The notes under the pieces are model-generated. The model searched no databases. It was given only the letters and a program-made list of their open reading frames with translations, and was not told the DNA's origin. The translations under genes were made by a program, and so were the position numbers. This document shows positions 5,232 to 7,807 of a DNA stretch of 7,807 nt, one piece after another (within the stretch, counting starts at the first letter, position 1; each line of letters starts with the position of its first letter). Origin of the DNA: Acidimicrobiales bacterium (GTDB lineage: Bacteria > Actinomycetota > Acidimicrobiia > Acidimicrobiales > UBA8190); the NCBI GenBank assembly GCA_030042575.1, contig JASHZK010000039.1:1-7807 (forward strand), given 5' to 3'.

Positions 5232-7807
5232 CACCGGCTCCCGGTCCGGGCCCGGTCCCCGTGGACCTCCTGGAGGCTCACGACCGACAGCGGGTGCCGG
5301 CGCCAGTCGGCCATGCCGGCGGCCGCCGCCCGGGCCGCGGCCACCGTGGTGAGGCAGGGCACACCACTGGCCAGGGCCGCCGAACGGATGTGCTCGCCGT
5401 CGGCCCGCGGCCCCTGGCCCCGGGGGGTGTTGACCACCAGTTGCACCCGGCCCGAGGAGATGAGCTCGACGGCGTCGGCGGCGGCCACGGCGTCCTGCTC
5501 CCCCACCTTGGCCACCACGGTCGACACCGTGATGCCATGAGCTTCCAAGAAGGCGGCCGTCCCCGAGGTGGCCGCCATGTCGAAGCCGAGGGCGGCGAAC
5601 CCCGCTGCCGCCTCCAGCCCGGCGGTCTTGTCCCGGTCGGCCAGGGACATGAACACCGTCCCGGCGGCGGGCAGCGCCGTGCCCGCCGCGATCTGGCTCT
5701 TGGCGAAAGCCAGCCCGAAGGTCGTCCCGATGCCCATGACCTCGCCCGTCGACCGCATCTCCGGCCCGAGCAGGGTGTCGACTCCCGGGAAGCGGCTGAA
5801 GGGCAGGACCGCCTCTTTGACACTCACGTAGCCGGCCTCCGAGGGCGCAGCCAGCACTCCCGTGGAGCGCAGCTCGGCCAAGGTCTCGCCCACCATGAGC
5901 CGGGCGGCCACCTTGGCCAGGGGGACACCGGTGGCCTTGGCCACGAAAGGGACCGTCCGGCTGGCGCGCGGGTTGGCTTCGAGCACGTAGACGGTGTCGT
6001 CCTTGACGGCGTACTGCACGTTGACCAGGCCCACCACCTTCAGCGCCTCGGCGATGGCCCGGGTGTGGCCGTCCAAGCGGGCCAGCACCCCGGCCGACAG
6101 CGACTGCGGCGGCAGGGCGCAGGCGGAGTCCCCCGAGTGCACGCCCGCCTCCTCGACGTGCTCCATGATCCCGGCCACCAGCACCTCTCCGGCGCCATCG
6201 CGCACGGCATCGACGTCGACCTCCACGGCGTCCTCGAGGAAACGGTCCACCAGAACCGGACGCTCGGCCGGGGTCGAGCCCTCGCGTCGCAGGGCCTCGG
6301 CCAGGTCGGCCACCACCCGGCGCAGGTGGTCGTCGTCGTAGACCACGACCATGGCCCGACCGCCGAGGACGTAGCTCGGTCGCACCAGCACCGGGTAGCC
6401 CACCTCGTCGGCCACGGCCAGCGCCTCTTCGACGCCGCTGGCCGTGCCCCCGGGGGGCTGGGGAATGGACAGCTCGGCGCACAGGGCGTTCCAACGCCGA
6501 CGGTCCTCGGCCAGGTCGATCGAGTCCGGGCTGGTGCCGAGGACCAGGTCGGCATCGAGGCCGCCGGCCAGCTTGAGCGCTGTCTGCCCGCCCAACGAGA
6601 CCACCACCCCGGCCAGCGGCGCCCCCGGCGCCCCGGCCCCGGCCGCCTGCTCGGCGTCGAGCACGTTGGCCAGGTCCTCGCCGGTGAGCGGCTCGAAATA
6701 GAGGCGGTCGGAGGTGTCGTAGTCGGTGGAGACCGTCTCGGGGTTGCAGTTGACCATGACGGTCTCGTAGCCGGCTTGGCGCAGGGCCATGCTGGCGTGG
6801 ACACAGCAGTAGTCGAATTCGATGCCCTGGCCTATGCGGTTGGGTCCCGAGCCCAAGATGACCACGCGCCGACGGCGCGACGGACGAACCTCGTCCTCGT
6901 CCTCGTAGGTGGCGTAGTGGTAGGGGGTGTGCGCCTCGAACTCGCCGCCACAGGTGTCCACGGTCTTGAAGGTGGCCCGTACCCCGGCGGCCAGCCGGGC
7001 GGCCCGCACCACCTCCTCTTCGGTGCCGAGCAGGTAGGCGATCTGTGCATCGGCAAAACCGAGGCGCTTCAGCTTCCGCCACTGGCGCCGGTCGAGATCC
7101 TCCGCCCGGGTCCCTTCCCCTGCCCGGCGCTCGAGCCCCTCTCTGGCCCCGACCACCAGTGCCATCTGGTCCAAGAACCATGGATCGATCCCGGTGCAGC
7201 GCGACAGCTCCTCCACCGTCATGCCCCGCCGCAGCGCCACCGCCAGCGAGAAGAGCCGCTCGGGGGTGGCCTCGCCGAGTTGGGCCACCAGCTCCTCGTC
7301 GCTCACGGCACAGTAGCGGGCCTCGGCGGGATCGGCGTTGAGCCCGGCCCGGCCCTGCTCGAGCGAACGGATGGCCTTCTGCAGCGACTCGGGGAAAGTG
7401 CGGCCGATGGCCATCACCTCGCCCACCGACTGCATGCGGGTCCCCAGGCGCTCGGGCGCTCCCGGGAGCTTCTCGAAGGCCCAGCGGGGGATCTTGGTCA
7501 CGACGTAGTCGATGGTGGGCTCGAAGCTGGCGGGGGTGGCGCCGGTGATGTCGTTGGCGATCTCGTCCAGGGTGTAGCCGACGGCCAGGCGGGCCGCGAT
7601 CTTGGCGATGGGGAAGCCCGTGGCCTTGGAGGCCAGGGCCGAGGATCGCGACACCCGGGGGTTCATCTCGATGACCAGCCGTTGGCCGGTACCGGGATGG
7701 ACGGCGAACTGGATGTTGGAGCCGCCGGTGTCACCCCCACCCGCCGGATGCAGGCGAAGGCGTCGTCGCGCATGGCCTGGTACTCGACGTCGGAGAGGGT
7801 CTGGACG
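5231..7807 (-). CDS. carB: Carbamoyl-phosphate synthase large subunit, N-terminus beyond the window; apparent frameshift near 7735
   Basis: Makes carbamoyl phosphate from bicarbonate, two ATP and ammonia supplied by CarA, for pyrimidines and arginine. About 858 of roughly 1,070-1,100 residues are visible. In order: the end of the first ATP-grasp half with MNPRVSRSSALASKATGFPI (codons from 7666); the oligomerisation domain (about 7330-6900); the second synthetase half, opening with ILGSGPNRIGQGIEFDY and NPETVSTDYDTSDRLYFEPL, then SLGGQTALKLAGGL, PVLVRPSYVLGGRAMVVVYD, SGDSACALPPQ and VYVLEANPRASRTVPFVAKA; and the C-terminal MGS-like allosteric domain (about 5655-5240) with TSGTAAFLEAHG, NTPRGQGPRADGEHIRSAAL and VPCLTT. 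From 7806 to about 7734 the CarB match (TLSDVEYQAMRDDAFACIRR) lies in a different frame, one base off. See the separate entry. The stop TGA (5231-5233) overlaps the pyrD ATG. Confidence 0.95.
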   Translation of the reverse strand, partial: RPDPLRRRVPGHARRRLRLHPAGGGDTGGSNIQFAVHPGTGQRLVIEMNPRVSRSSALASKATGFPIAKIAARLAVGYTLDEIANDITGATPASFEPTIDYVVTKIPRWAFEKLPGAPERLGTRMQSVGEVMAIGRTFPESLQKAIRSLEQGRAGLNADPAEARYCAVSDEELVAQLGEATPERLFSLAVALRRGMTVEELSRCTGIDPWFLDQMALVVGAREGLERRAGEGTRAEDLDRRQWRKLKRLGFADAQIAYLLGTEEEVVRAARLAAGVRATFKTVDTCGGEFEAHTPYHYATYEDEDEVRPSRRRRVVILGSGPNRIGQGIEFDYCCVHASMALRQAGYETVMVNCNPETVSTDYDTSDRLYFEPLTGEDLANVLDAEQAAGAGAPGAPLAGVVVSLGGQTALKLAGGLDADLVLGTSPDSIDLAEDRRRWNALCAELSIPQPPGGTASGVEEALAVADEVGYPVLVRPSYVLGGRAMVVVYDDDHLRRVVADLAEALRREGSTPAERPVLVDRFLEDAVEVDVDAVRDGAGEVLVAGIMEHVEEAGVHSGDSACALPPQSLSAGVLARLDGHTRAIAEALKVVGLVNVQYAVKDDTVYVLEANPRASRTVPFVAKATGVPLAKVAARLMVGETLAELRSTGVLAAPSEAGYVSVKEAVLPFSRFPGVDTLLGPEMRSTGEVMGIGTTFGLAFAKSQIAAGTALPAAGTVFMSLADRDKTAGLEAAAGFAALGFDMAATSGTAAFLEAHGITVSTVVAKVGEQDAVAAADAVELISSGRVQLVVNTPRGQGPRADGEHIRSAALASGVPCLTTVAAARAAAAGMADWRRHPLSVVSLQEVHGDRARTGSR
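7732..7738 (-). other. Apparent single-base deletion (frameshift) in carB
   Basis: On the minus strand, frame 7806 reads CarB-like sequence ending A-C-I-R-R-V-G. The next codons should give V-D-T-G-G-S-N, but that motif (D-T-G-G-S-N-I-Q-F-A-V) resumes at 7732 in a frame one base short. The minus-strand text here is GTGGGGGTGACACC, where the protein requires one more base before GACACC. Continuing in the first frame reaches a TGA at 7665-7663. The run of five Gs makes a sequencing or assembly error the simplest explanation. A true inactivating mutation is the alternative. Confidence 0.8.

Noticed and set aside
2987..5540. Long plus-strand open frames opposite mihF, pyrF and pyrD (2987-4450 and 4176-5540)
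   Set aside because: They are low-complexity, lie opposite well-supported genes, and show no family motifs and no convincing ribosome site.
4227..7181. A 984-codon open frame on the minus strand that would join pyrD to sequence overlapping carB
   Set aside because: Only the part below 5231 resembles a protein (PyrD). Upstream it is an Arg/Gly/Pro-rich shadow of carB in another frame, typical of GC-rich coding DNA. It is not a carB-pyrD fusion.

Overview
The window is a compact, GC-rich stretch of chromosome in which every supportable gene lies on the minus strand, so transcription runs from the high-coordinate end to the low one. In that order the genes are carB (cut by the right edge), pyrD, pyrF, mihF (actinobacterial integration host factor), gmk, rpoZ, coaBC (dfp) and metK (cut by the left edge). 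This order (car, pyr, IHF, gmk, rpoZ, dfp, metK) is the conserved actinobacterial arrangement known from Streptomyces and, with changes, from Mycobacterium. The actinobacterial IHF points firmly to Actinobacteria (Actinomycetota). Three features suggest a lineage outside the classical Actinomycetia, possibly Acidimicrobiia-like: a short type-1 OMP decarboxylase, a class 1B dihydroorotate dehydrogenase, and a guanylate kinase with a [10 protein letters not shown]-loop. That placement is an inference.

Layout. Positions 7807-5231 hold the last ~858 codons of carB, with an apparent one-base frameshift near 7732-7738. pyrD (5231-4227) starts on the carB stop (TGATG) and overlaps pyrF by 8 bases. 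pyrF (4234-3473) is followed by a 57-base gap, the largest in the window, and then mihF (3415-3095). Four bases after the mihF stop begins the guanylate kinase frame, which has no ATG, GTG or TTG in front of its P-loop and most likely starts at CTG 3090. That frame has no stop codon at the end of the kinase. It runs in frame through rpoZ to 2149. rpoZ also has its own AGGAG and ATG at 2514. coaBC (2135-831) follows after 13 bases and overlaps metK (834 to the left edge) by GTGA. No gene-free stretch exceeds 57 bases, and no terminator, RNA gene, mobile element or CRISPR array is visible.

The genes form a nucleotide and cofactor housekeeping operon: carbamoyl phosphate, orotate and UMP synthesis (carB, pyrD, pyrF), GMP to GDP (gmk), a nucleoid DNA-binding protein (mihF), an RNA polymerase subunit (rpoZ), and coenzyme A and S-adenosylmethionine synthesis (coaBC, metK). 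Tight overlaps suggest translational coupling. The most unusual item is the continuous gmk-rpoZ reading frame with a non-canonical start, which could give a guanylate kinase-omega fusion protein plus free omega from the internal start. I see no wholly new system here.
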